A model generated the notes under the pieces. The model saw only the letters and a program-made list of their open reading frames with translations. It ran no database searches and was not told where the DNA came from. Source: Malus domestica (lineage: Eukaryota; Streptophyta; Magnoliopsida; Rosales; Rosaceae). From it: a DNA stretch of 64,000 bases. Of the stretch, positions 1 through 10,673 are shown one piece after another. Position numbers and translations under genes: made by a program. The first letter of the stretch is position 1; each line of letters starts with the position of its first letter. Location of the stretch: NCBI RefSeq assembly GCF_042453785.1, contig NC_091664.1, positions 29,002,501-29,066,500 of the forward strand, in the 5' to 3' direction.

Positions 1-430
1 ACTCAGCATGGAGAAAAGAATGAGAGATGACATTGAGGGGGAGTGTTAAGAATCAATGTCAAGCCCAAAACCATAAGTAATCCACAACCCAATCTAAAGT
101 CCAAGTCCATATCTAGTTTGATGATGTAAGTGCTTACAATTGCAAAGTTAGGCAAAGTTAGGTTGTGTGTGAAAACAAATAATTAGGTGCAATTAATGTG
201 TTTTGTGTGGTAGTAAATAATCTTAGTTTAATTAAGTAGCTTTCATTTGGTTTGCTATAAATACCCAAGTCCCCAAGCCTTGTAAATCATCCAAAGGAAA
301 AACAAAGCTAAGTGCTAAATAAGAAAAGTTTTGCTAATTAGTGTTTTTTGTGAGCTTTCTTTAAGAGTGTGCTTTATTTTCTTCTTCTTGGAATAATTAG
401 AGTTATCTTGTATACTCTTTTTGTTCAACA
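1..430 (+). mobile_element. 3' end of a Copia-type LTR retrotransposon (polypurine tract plus 3' LTR)
   Basis: A purine tract (ttgagggggag) ends just before position 44. The LTR is read as 44-430 (387 bp): it opens with TGTTAAG and closes with TTCAACA, and a TATA-like box (gctataaatacc) lies near 253. The body of the element is left of the window, so the matching 5' LTR and the target-site duplication cannot be checked. No coding sequence of this copy is present. The element sits in a short exon-like sequence that is repeated at 1372-1415. Confidence 0.7.
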
Positions 431-814
431 AACGAAAGTTCAAAACATGAGCCAAAACCAATAACTTGACTCCTTCAAAACATGAGCAAATTGGTATCGA
501 TGTTTGTAGATCCCATAACAGAACTCTTCTTTTAAGAAAAAACACGACTGCTCATGTGCACACGCACATGAGCAGAAATAAAGAGTTAACATTAGACGAT
601 AGCCTTTCGAGAAGTATTATGGTACTTACTGCTGCAAGATTAAGGTCAAGCTCTTCCATAATTCCAGATTCAGCAGCTGCGTCTGCAAAGCATTTATAAA
701 GTATACATGTTCAGATACCGCAGTTGGTTCAACTTTCAATTCTAATACTTCAACAAAAAGTCTGTGATACTATTTTATTTCCTAATTTTCTATTATTCTA
801 TTAATGATTATTCA
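431..814. other. Non-coding stretch with exon-like fragments on the minus strand
   Basis: No gene is recognisable. On the minus strand, 627-679 looks like an internal exon. It is preceded by TTTGCAG, followed by GTAAGTACC, and open for about 18 residues (DAAAESGIMEELDLNLAA). I do not recognise the family. It may be a remnant of a gene that once extended across this interval. Positions 435-478 repeat 1372-1415. Confidence 0.25.
435..478 (-). repeat. Direct repeat unit 1 of an exon-like sequence
   Basis: This stretch and 1372-1415 are nearly identical over about 44 bp. On the minus strand both encode an FEGVKLLVxAHVLNF-like peptide preceded by a possible AG acceptor. The Copia LTR ending at 430 interrupts this copy. 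The protein family is not recognised. Confidence 0.5.
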
Positions 815-962
815 TGGTGTGATGGCAAGTGCCTTCGCCCATGAGCGGTAGGTCTCGGGTTCGAGACTTGGGAGCAGCCTCTCCATAAATGGGGGTAAGG
901 CTAGCCGACATTCACCTCTCCCAGACCCTGCTTAAAGCGGGAGCCTTGTGCAGTGGGTACGA
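815..962 (+). mobile_element. Au-type SINE, near full length
   Basis: The tRNA-like head has an A-box-like TGGCAAGTGCC at 823 and a B-box-like GGTTCGAGAC at 858. The body (gcagcctctccataaatggg, then agaccctgcttaaagcggga, then gccttgtgcagtgggtacg) matches my memory of the plant Au SINE family. A second, 5'-truncated copy lies at 23496-23616. No clear target-site duplication was found. Confidence 0.7.
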
Positions 963-1227
963 AAGGATAAAGAACATGATACATAAGTCAAACAGAATGT
1001 ATTTTCCTCAGAATCTTGTTCAATTTCCACAAAAATGATACAAAACTCAAACATGATGTTTCTTCTTTAATTTGTTTCTCGATCAAATTATTTTCTCGTT
1101 TCATTCATCATTCTTTGAATCTTCGTACTTGTACATTTTTCTTCTCTTTTGCTTGTACCTCCTCATAAACTTGTATAATTTCCACACAAAAAAAAGGCAC
1201 CTATTTGTTATCAAAACATAAGCACTT

Positions 1228-1534
1228 TTACGCGAAACTTTTAACGGAAATCTTATGCGAATTGTATGCAATTGAAATCCTCACAAAAATTACCACACAA
1301 GAAAGAATCCCCATTCCACATCTGACCAACATTCTTCCAAGTTCTGCCCACCAAGCAACCTTTCTAGAAATAAAGTTCAAAACATGAGCCGAAACCAATA
1401 ATTTGACTCCTTCGAATATAAAGAACAAGTAATTAAAGAGAAAAGGATGAAAAACCTTAGAAAAAGCTATGGCAAGACATCCCAAAATGCAGAATATCTC
1501 GGATAACGCCATTGCCTGCTTCACCAAAAGAAAC
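1228..1534 (-). other. Possible exon(s) of unknown gene, or 3'-UTR exon downstream of the resistance gene
   Basis: The minus strand is open for about 99 codons. A good acceptor (TTCAG|GTTTC) is at about 1535 and a donor-like CAAG|GTAAGC lies upstream at 1718. The peptide begins MALSEIFCILGCLAIAFSK after a short lead and is hydrophobic. I do not recognise it. The phase and splice signals would suit extra 3' exons of the resistance gene transcript or an independent decayed gene. The region includes the second copy (1372-1415) of the short repeat at 435-478. Confidence 0.25.
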
Positions 1535-1911
1535 CTGAATTGAGCAAAAATTGAAGTGATTAGAACTTGGTTTGGAGTGACATGTTATCTCTTGAAATGA
1601 GCTAACCTAGTATAACATTTGAACTACTACGTACATATACGGAAAGCAGTAGGCAGAGGCTTTGAAAACGTAGTTTAATCTGACCAGAGAGAGGGGAGTG
1701 GTGATTTGAAACGCTTACCTTGTGTTTCAATTTTGAACAACTTCCGGACTACCCAACAAGGCACTTCTCTTGAAAGATGAAAAGCATGAATATATATACC
1801 CAACTGCGCTAGTTCATTGAGGCCTCTCCGCATGAATCAAATCATCACTTTAAGATCCCGACTCGGTCGAAACATCATTTAACAATGCCGGAGAATCTTC
1901 ACGTCAGTGAA

Positions 1912-4900
1912 CTAATCAAAAGAATATGTGTGGTGAGTATAGAAGAATAGAAAAGCGAGAGAAGGGAGATGAACAAACAATGAATATTTTGACTTACATC
2001 GTTTATGTGGGATGCGGGAAATCTTAGGCCATTCACGGCCGCTCTCCTCAGCGCATGCTTCCTTTAGATGGGGACATGCATCAATCTCTAGCACATGTAG
2101 CTTGGTGATCCGTTGCATAGCTTCCACTGTAGGAAAATACATGAGATTCTTGCACCTCTTAATACGCAGTTGGGTAAGAGATGTAAGGTCACCCAACCAC
2201 TCCGGCAAAGACTCCACTCTGCCGAATGATCTTATCTCCAAAGACGTTAAAGTAGTGAAGTGTTGAATTTGATCAGGTAGAGACTTGAGCTTACGCCACC
2301 CTGAGATCGTTAAGCTTTGGATTTGTGACGATGGAACCTCAAAATCAGGAAAAGAGTCCAGCTTCCAGAACTTACCGATTGTCATCTCTTTCAAACCATG
2401 CAGAGAATGGAGGCCCCTCGGCAAATATTGTAATTTCAAACACTCGTATATTACCAAACATGAAAGAGACTGCAAGCTAGATACATCTTGATCTGCCATA
2501 GATTTTATTTTGTCGCAAAACTTGACCAAAAAATGGCTAAGAGATATGCATGATGATAGTTCACTAGGCAGACTTGTTATTGCATCACATTTTTCAATCT
2601 CCAAATAACGCAGGGATGTGAGGTTGTCTAAACTTGGAATAGCCCGTAGATTAGGGCAACCAGATATAACCAGGTGCTCAAGAGAGACGGGGTACTGTCG
2701 CCCTAAACGCTTCAGACTTTGACATTTGGAGATAAAGAATGAGCGAAGAGAAGTACAAGATTGTAGCCCACTCAGTATACTTGTGAATCCATTGCATTCT
2801 TCAATTCTCAGTTCACAGAGGGATGTGCAGCCGTATAAGGACAACTCCTCCAGTCCACTCTGAAGATTTGTTGACTCAAGAGAACATCTTTCAATAGCCA
2901 ATTTGCGGAGGGTGGTCAGACTGTGTATTGAAATGCATCTTAGCTTTGGACAATCAACTATGCTCAACTCCTGCAGAGATGAATGGTATTCAACCAGGGA
3001 CGGTGACCGTGAAATTGGAATGGATGTTAGATTAGGGCAACCCCTTATTAGCAACTTCTGGTTCTTTTCCAATATCCCTACTGGCAGAGAAGTAAGCTCC
3101 TGGAGATATTCTAATCTAAGGGAAGTGAGAGCGGTTAGTTGACTGCTTATATTTTCTATTGCCATGAAGTTGTCAACGTTATACACATCCAACTTTTGGA
3201 GAGATGGAAAGTGTCCTGGAGCAGTTCGCAGTTCCATGCAAGACACGAGAGTCAACTTCTCAAGGCAGGGAAACACTACTAGCTCCACTTTCTCATTTGT
3301 TGGCATCGCAACAACTGCTTCATTCCATTCAACTAGAACCGGACAATCAATCATTTGCAAGGTTTTCAATGCTGGAAACAAAATCACCCTCCTCACTGTC
3401 TCATTCCTTGTCGTCGTTGTAGCTCCACTACTAACAAAGTTATAACCATAAAACTCGGCTCCCACACATTTAAGCTTATGCATACTGTGGAACACAACAT
3501 GTCTAAGATGTGGCAAATGACCGAGTGTTGGGACTTGTTCACATTCTCTGCAATCATATAACAAAACCTCTTGCAAATTTTGGGGCAACAGACCACTTAT
3601 CATCCATGACGCAAATTTTGTACCCATGAAGTTCTCAATCCTTAAGATTTCTAACTTGGGGTGCAGTTGGAGACCTTCCAGTACATCATCGTCGTGTTCA
3701 TTTCTTCCCCTGCCACAATTCCCCCATTCAAATGTCAACCCTCGTATGTATGCTTTCCCCACTAAATTTGATTTTTTTGCTTCCTCTTTGTCCCTCACAT
3801 ATTCCAAACATCTAAGTGTTAGATTTCCTTTCAATTGGTTTAAGCCACCTAGCTCATCAATTCCACGAGTTCTAGCCCTATCCAGAGTAAAGGAAGGTAG
3901 TCTCTGCAGTAGAGTGAAGCTTCTAATCCCAAATGGAATAACTTCCATATATTTATCGAAATAAACATGTCTCAAGTTTATCAAATTTTCTAGCTCCCTT
4001 GGAAATATTCGAAGTTGTTTTGTATCATACATTCTCAACGTCTGTAGGTTATAGAGCTTCCCAACAGACCTAGGAAGTGCTCGGAAATGTGTATTGGAAA
4101 TGTCTAGATATCTCAGGTGTCTTAGCTCTCCAATTGAACTGGGCAACTCCAAAGCATAAGTTTTGGACAATTTTAACACACGTAAACCCTTAAATCTTGA
4201 CAAGATGTTACCGGGGATTCCACTGTGTGAAAATAGAGAGGACACTTTCTCAGCATTTTTTTCTAAACTTTTTGGTATTAGAGACGATATCTCTGTCTTG
4301 CTTTGAATTTTAAGTTTATCTTCCCCATCATATTTTGACACTAGTTCTGCGAGATCATGCACAAGATCATGCATCTTGCATCTGATAATAAAGCCATCGC
4401 CATCCTTTATAACATCTTGGAAAAATGAGTTTTCCAACAGACTATCAAAATATTCATTACCAATATCCTCCATCTCTAGATTAGCATGAGAGTGGAGCAA
4501 TCCTTGAGCCATCCAGAGTTGAACTAAATCATCTCTTTCAATTTCAAAATCTTTTTCCAACATTGAGCAACACGCAAAACATTGTTTCAAATATAGTGAT
4601 TTCAAACTGTCAAAACTCAACTTCAAAATTGACATGATTCTATCCTCTCCTTCAGGTAATTCCCATATTTTACTTTCTTGAATTACTAACCATTCATTTG
4701 CACTATTTCTAGATCGCATCATGCTTCCCAAAACCTGTTGGTGCATAAGTTAAAATTTCTATATACATTTTAAAAAACATATATTTCACCCATGTAACAA
4801 GTTGAAGTGTTAACATATACAACAGTAAAGAAATCAATAGTTTAATCGAAGTTTGACCATATATCAATGCTGACCTTATTTTCCACTCCATTTATGTAAT

Positions 4901-6745
4901 AGAACTTTTATCTAACATACTTGTCGCTAGTAACAATGCAGTAGAAGAATAATAGTATATTTTGGAGGGAGCGTTTGGATTCATTTTTCTTTAAGAAAAA
5001 ACGTATTAAAAGCAATAAACAATGGGAGCAAATTGTTTCAATAAGTTGCAATCTAGAGCTAGTACTCTGCACTATGTGTATATTAACATCCACCAATTCC
5101 CAAATTCAAATTTCATGTAAATAAGTGTCATTTGTAAAATTTATGAGCAAGAATTTAAAAATAAAAAACACAAAAAAACTCAATCACAAGTGGCCGCCAC
5201 CACTTTAAAAATAAAAAGTACCAAAAACTCAATCCCGAGTGGCCGCCACCACCCCCACCCACCCACCACCACATGTCATTGTGGCCCTTGTTAGCACAGT
5301 TGCCACCACCCAGCATCCTCACTGCCATTGCTACCACCACTACTAACACATTTCATAACTACTATCTTTTATTTATATATTAATCTCTATATACACACAT
5401 TAAATTTCGTATTTCAAATTTCATTGTACTTTTAGGTTAACCAAACAAGAAAGTTCACAAATTTTAAAAAATAAAATTATGTCATTTCTATCTCATTCAT
5501 TTTGGAATTTCCTAATAAGCTTAAATTTTCTCATCCAAATACAGTGTTACTATAACAAATAAAAAGTAAAAGATATAATATATTAGTGCATACCTTTGCC
5601 ACCAATGGTACACCAGCACACTTTTCAGCAATCGCCCTTCCAATTCTCTCATGAATTGAAGCTGCTAAAGGAGCACATCCGTATGGAAAAGCTTCACCTT
5701 TTAATATGGACCAACAATCCTCTACTGATAAATTCACCAAGTCACACCTCGGAAGTGTTTCTGTGATTGATGCAACTTTGACACTGCGAGTAGTAACAAT
5801 CATGACACTTCCATGAGCAGAATTGAGTTTTGACAAACAACTCATCAAATTGCTCCATAACATATCATCTTCATTCCACACATCATCTAGTACGAGAATA
5901 TATCTCTTCCCCATCAACTCTTTTTGGAGGTTTTGAAGCAATGCCTCCTGACTTGTTAGTCCAGTATTTGTTGAGTTAAGTAATTCCAAAATCCGTCTCA
6001 AAATTGAATTAACGTCGAAAGTGGTAGATACACACACCCAAATTTTGGTTTCAAAATGTTTGTCAATGTAACGGTTGTCATTGTATATTGATTTAGCCAA
6101 AGTTGTCTTTCCGAGCCCTGCCATTCCCACAATCACCATAACCGAAAGGTATTTTTCCTGATTGTTGGAGTCAATCAAGGTTGCGATTATACCAGACACA
6201 ATCTCCTCCCTACCGAAGATCTTTTCATCATGATCAAAGCTTGAGACGGTTTCCCTGTTCCCCATGCCTTGTGGGGATAATGTAGAATCTATTCTTCTTG
6301 CAACTAAGCCAATGAAAGATGCCTCGCTCTTGAGATCCGCTAGAGTTGCATTGATGTTCTTTATTTTGTGTGCCATTTGTTGACGAAATAAGATAGGGTT
6401 TGAGCGTGAAAGGAAGTTGAGTACCTTTTTCTTGACTTGGTTTTGCAATTCTGCTTTGCTCCGGACATCTTCGTAATTGATTTCGTCGAAGACATTGTCA
6501 GCGTCACGAGCCACCTCTTCAAGTTTCTTCAACCAGTCTCTGACTGCCATGCCCCGATCCTGCTGTGGTTGGTTTGTGACATCGCCTAAGAACTCTTGAA
6601 TCGCACGTATTGATTGACGAAACTTTGCTAGTTCTTTTCTGAATCCCCGGAAAAGACTGAATTCTTGAGCAGCAAGTAAAGCTAACTTGTTCAGTATTCC
6701 CTCCACAGGAAAAGTATGAACTTCGAACGCCTTAACAGCCTCCAT
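1912..6745 (-). CDS. CC-NB-ARC-LRR disease resistance protein (RGA3/RGA4-like CNL), two coding exons
   Basis: Exon 1 is 6745-5594 and exon 2 is 4734-1912. The intron has GT...AG ends and joins VAK to VLGSMMRS in frame, giving about 1324 aa. Domains in order: Rx-type coiled coil (about 1-130, with DADNVFDEINYE in place of the EDVID region), NB-ARC with P-loop GMAGLGKTT (207-215, Lys213), kinase-2 YILVLDDVW (282-290), RNBS-B VMIVTTR and a GLPL variant AGVPLVA, then MHD as MHDLVHDLA at about 505, and a long irregular LRR with many repeats. All core nucleotide-binding residues are present. Family role, from known homologues: intracellular recognition of pathogen effectors and triggering of hypersensitive defence. 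A good donor (CGAT|GTAAGT, minus strand near 1997) lies in the last LRR codons, so the true C-terminus may be spliced to a further exon. The start is the first Met, followed by a typical RGA N-terminus. Confidence 0.9.
4735..5593 (-). other. Intron of the resistance gene
   Basis: 859 bp of AT-rich sequence between matched splice sites. It contains a short tandem duplication, actcaatc.c.agtggccgcc, at about 5178-5202 and 5228-5252. This intron splits the NB-ARC domain after the GLPL motif. No other gene is seen. Confidence 0.75.
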
Positions 6746-7232
6746 ACTTAGCGCGAAAAGGTATGAATGCAGAGATAGCTAAGGAAACAAGAAGAAATAG
6801 GATTGAAGAATTCGTCCTACTGCAGATTTGTAGATAAAAAATATGGTTTCATAACCAATTGGCAATTTGGTATTTAATTATAAGGAGTCCACCTACCCAT
6901 CAAATTATTTCAAGCTCAACGCAAATTTTAAATTAGCAGTGGATTATAATTATTGGTAGCTTCTTCCATCAGTGCTGGCGAAATATGTATTCTCTATTCA
7001 CATTAGTTGGAAACTTATGTTTTTAATAATTGAAGGAATCTGTACTGAGCGAGTAGTAGGTTTAAGAAAGTACCACTAAGCTTTCAAATCTAACAACTCC
7101 CATTGACCTTTCGATCTGCTCAATAATATTCATTAAACAAATTTCACAATACATAAAAAACGTGTATATGATGAACCCCTATTACTGAACTTCCATTTGC
7201 GTTTAACAATGCCAATTTGCAATTTTTTTTTG
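6746..7232 (-). promoter_or_regulatory. 5' flank and putative promoter of the resistance gene
   Basis: AT-rich non-coding sequence immediately upstream (minus strand) of the resistance gene ATG. No open gene is present. I cannot assign a specific TATA box or transcription start with confidence. Its upstream limit is the transposon-like repeat beginning at about 7233. Confidence 0.35.
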
Positions 7233-8126
7233 TTGAAAAAACTAATAAAAAGGACTTTAAAGATTTACATTTTAATAAAAATTTATCTACTTACTTTATT
7301 TAATGATAAGGATAAAAGAATAAAAAAACATAAAAAAACACCACATGCGCTAAGCGCGCGTAACCCCCACCCCCCCCCTCCTTCCCCCTTTCCACTCTTT
7401 TTTCTCCCCGTCGTTAGCAATCACTGAGAGATTTTTTTTTATTTTTTATTTTGCTTAGAATAAGAGAAAGACTTCAAATTTAATTACATTTCCCAATTTA
7501 TTTTTGTGGTGTTGTTTCCTAATAATAGTCAAGATGACAAGGGATTTTTCAATGTGCTAGAACATGGGATGGTACACCACGTATCTCTATACAAGTGGTG
7601 AGATTCTTGTGTTAAAAAATTAATAACATAAAAAATAAAATATCTTACCACTTACATAATAACACGTGGTGTACCACTTGTATTACGAGCATAAGGAAAA
7701 ATTTCTCCAAGATGACACCCAAGCTAAAGAAATTGGATGGAGAGCTACATTTAATTATTGTAGGTATGTAAAAAGTGTGAGGGACTTTTAATTGAGTAAT
7801 TGAAAATAGCTTTTTAAATATAATTACTGAGGACATAATCTTCTCAAGGTTTCATAAATAGTGTAGTACGTTAAGTTTCATAAACAATGTAGTAAGTTTC
7901 ATAAACAATGTAGTAAGTTTCATAAAAAGTTTAGCAAGTTTCATAAACAATGTAATAAGTTTCATAAACAGTTTAGTAAGTTTCATAAACAGTTTAGTAA
8001 GTTTCATAAATAGTGTAGTACCGTTAAGTTTTATAAACAATGTAAAAAGTTTCATAAATAGTACGTATGAGGACGCGTTGGTCTAGTACGTTAGTTTTTT
8101 GTTTAAATATTAAAATTATGTATTTT
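7233..8126 (+). repeat. Left part of a long DNA-transposon-like repeat, interrupted by Copia; 7251-8126 duplicated at 12206-13081
   Basis: It starts with a TIR-like gaaaaaactaataaaaagg and contains a C-rich run and an approximately 20-bp tandem repeat at 7848-8060. It is homologous to the element at 38253-39287. From 7251 to 8126 it matches 12206-13081 with a constant offset of 4955 bp and only about three substitutions that I could see by eye (in the C run, gagaaag/gataaag, cttctc/cttttc). At 8126 the sequence switches to a Copia LTR. Confidence 0.75.
7848..8060 (+). repeat. Tandem repeat, unit about 20 bp (gtttcataaacaatgtagta)
   Basis: About ten imperfect copies of gtttcataaacaRtgtagta. 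The minus-strand reading as MKLTKLFMKL repeats is a by-product and not a gene. The same array recurs at 12803-13015 and, shorter, at 38985-39100, so it is an internal part of the host repeat element. Confidence 0.85.
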
Positions 8127-8383
8127 GTTGTAAACATTCCTAGTTTAAGTATGATTGTGTAAATCCTAGATAAGATTTGATTCTAGTTATCCTTTCCTAT
8201 TACAACTTGTATTACTTGGAGGAGAAGGAATATCTTCTCTCCCTTTACTACTATAAATAAAGGCACAATGTAGGAGGGATAACAACACACACATTCCCCT
8301 ACAATTCTACAAACACACATCTCTCTCCTCTCTCTCTCTGTCGCCGGCCCTAGTCCCTCTGTCAGATAAAATAGACCACAACA
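8126..8383 (+). repeat. 5' LTR of the truncated Copia element
   Basis: TG...CA ends, a TATA-like box and a CT-rich R/U5 region, followed directly by the primer-binding-like site. There is no partner 3' LTR in the window. The position of insertion is defined by the uninterrupted host repeat at 13076-13090, which continues tttttcattaaaa where this copy switches to TGTTGTAAAC. Confidence 0.7.
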
Positions 8384-9478
8384 CGTTATCAGCACGCTCT
8401 TCACGCTGTGCTTAGAAGAATTTAAAGAGAATTTATTCGTCTACAATAAGGGGAGTATTACGTTTCAATTATTTTTCATTGATTAAATCTTGATTTTATT
8501 GAATTCATATATTGTTATTGATTCAATTTATTTTTCTTCTTATGTTGAACGTGATACAAGCTTGAAGATGAAAGCCGAAATTGAAGAAATAATTTTTCTG
8601 CATCAAACCAGTTCATCCATATCATCACAAAATCAGGTTCTTTCCAAACAACGGCTTTTAACTCGATATTTTGCAAGCCCTGATAGCATGAACATTCACC
8701 ATGATGCATGACCCAACTTTACGTTTTACGTATTTTAGATTCTACATAAATTGTGTATGCTTCATAATCAAAATTGCTACAATTATGTGAATTTGATATT
8801 TGTCATGAATTGAATCCTACATATGTACATGCATTGAAACTATTATTTGCATATGCATCAACGTAAATATGTGATTCATTAAAATTATACATGCATATAA
8901 TATAATTGAATACAAAAAAAAAAAAAAAAAATTCTGGGCTCGCCTGGCACGGCCAGAGAAAAAAAAAAAAAAAAAATTTTTAGGGCTGCACACAGCAGCC
9001 CATTCCCCTCTTCTCACCCCGTGGGCCTGTAATCCCACCCGAGGGTTCTTGGCCTATATTTTTAGGCCCCGAGATTTTATTATTTAATTTTTTTTAAAAT
9101 AATATGGGTTTTTATATTTTCACCCACACTTTAATTTGGCCCCGAAGACCAAAAATAAATTAATTCACTTATCATTATACAATATTTCTGCATATATTCT
9201 TTGCATATTTGTTTGCATATATATTTGTGTTTGCCTGCAGGAATATATGAACCTGAAGTTCATAATTACTTTGAAACCCGAAGTTTCTTATGCACATGCC
9301 TTGTTTGAAAACCCGAAGTTTTCACTTAAATATATCACCCATGAAAACCCGAAGTTTTTCATGCAAAATTAAACCAATACATGTCTATTAAAACCTGTAT
9401 GTTCTACTCCTATGTGAATGGATTGATTTTTCTCCATTACACTAACCACATCTTGTCCATCTATTTTGTGATAGGAAC

Positions 9479-10459
9479 ATGTCGAATTTGAACAAACTCG
9501 ACTTCACCGCTTTGGAGGTTTCTGGAAGGAACTACCTCAAGTGGGTTCAAGATGTGAAGCTCCACCTCACTGCAAAGAACTTGCGTCCTGCTATTGAAGA
9601 AGCAACAGATAAACCTGTTGGCGAGGCTGAAAAAGCCACTGCTATGATCTTCATCCGAAGACATATCCATGACGCTCTACAAACTGAGTACCTTGCTGAT
9701 GAGGATCCACGTGCATTATGGGTCGCTTTGGCTGATCGTTTCGATCACCAAAAGGACATATTCTTGCCTGAAGCAAGACACGACTGGCAGAACTTGCGCT
9801 TCCAAGACTTTAAGTCTGTGAATGAATATAATTCTGAAGTTTGTCGAATCCGATCACTTCTCAAGTTTTGCAATGAAACTTTGACTGAAGAGGATCTCCT
9901 GGAGAAGACCTACTCGACCTTCTCTGCTTCTAATATTGTCCTGCAGCAACAATATAGAGCTCAGAAGTTCACTAAGTTCTCGGATTTGATCTCTGTTTTA
10001 CTTCTTGCTGAAAAGCAGAACCAGCTGTTGATGAAGAATCATCAAGCTCGACCTACTGGGGCTACTGCTGTGCCTGAAGCACATTATAGCACTAATCAGC
10101 ACCCAAAACGCCAAAAGATGAGTGGTAAGGGCGGCCAGAAGCCATCCCACCAAGGTCAACAGAGCCAAGGCTCATCCAAGGGAGGAAACAAAGCCCAGAA
10201 GCGCCCAAACCTCGCTCCCAAGGCCCCGAACTTCAAGAATAAGGGCAAAGCACCTGCCACAATGAATGACGATATGTGCTATCGTTGTGGTTCCAAGGAC
10301 CATTGGTCCCGTATTTGTCGTGCTCCCAAGAAGGTTGTGGATGCATATCATTCTCGTCGTACGAAGTTTGAATCAAACTTCCTGCAAGTGGACGAACCGG
10401 AGACTACAAAGATGGAAGTTTCTGATTTTCAGGAGGATACCACTCCTATGGAAGATTAG
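9479..10459 (+). CDS. Copia gag polyprotein (UBN2-type) with CCHC zinc knuckle
   Basis: 326 codons, open throughout. The N-terminus has the typical plant Copia gag opening (LDFTALEVSGRNYLKWVQD). The centre is the UBN2 gag domain. A basic Gly/Gln/Lys-rich stretch is followed by one zinc knuckle CYRCGSKDHWSRIC (C-x2-C-x4-H-x4-C) at about residues 265-278. It would form the retrotransposon particle. The gag frame is separate from the downstream pol fragment: a stop and about 200 bp of non-open sequence lie between. It belongs to the truncated element and could only act in trans. Confidence 0.8.
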   Translation: MSNLNKLDFTALEVSGRNYLKWVQDVKLHLTAKNLRPAIEEATDKPVGEAEKATAMIFIRRHIHDALQTEYLADEDPRALWVALADRFDHQKDIFLPEARHDWQNLRFQDFKSVNEYNSEVCRIRSLLKFCNETLTEEDLLEKTYSTFSASNIVLQQQYRAQKFTKFSDLISVLLLAEKQNQLLMKNHQARPTGATAVPEAHYSTNQHPKRQKMSGKGGQKPSHQGQQSQGSSKGGNKAQKRPNLAPKAPNFKNKGKAPATMNDDMCYRCGSKDHWSRICRAPKKVVDAYHSRRTKFESNFLQVDEPETTKMEVSDFQEDTTPMED

Positions 10460-10673
10460 AATCTTAGACATAGACTTATTTTTCAGTTAAAATAAGACAA
10501 TTGGGGCCGAATTCCACCTTGTGGCCGAACCCCACCTTGTTTTTTGGGTTGATTTTTGAACAATTTTCCTTTATGTTTTGGATTATTAGTTGGCGATTTA
10601 TTTTGGATATTAAGTTTTTAATCCTTGAAAAAATGAAATTAGTTTGAATTGATACTTGTTTTTATAAACTTTT

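Noticed and set aside
815..962. Genuine tRNA gene (A-box and B-box motifs present)
   Set aside because: The sequence cannot fold into a full cloverleaf and continues into the Au-type SINE body, which recurs at 23496.
7852..8055. Reading frame coding for repeated LFMKLTK units (also at 12807-13010)
   Set aside because: It is the translation of the 20-bp tandem array inside a transposon-like repeat. The array has no start context or protein resemblance.
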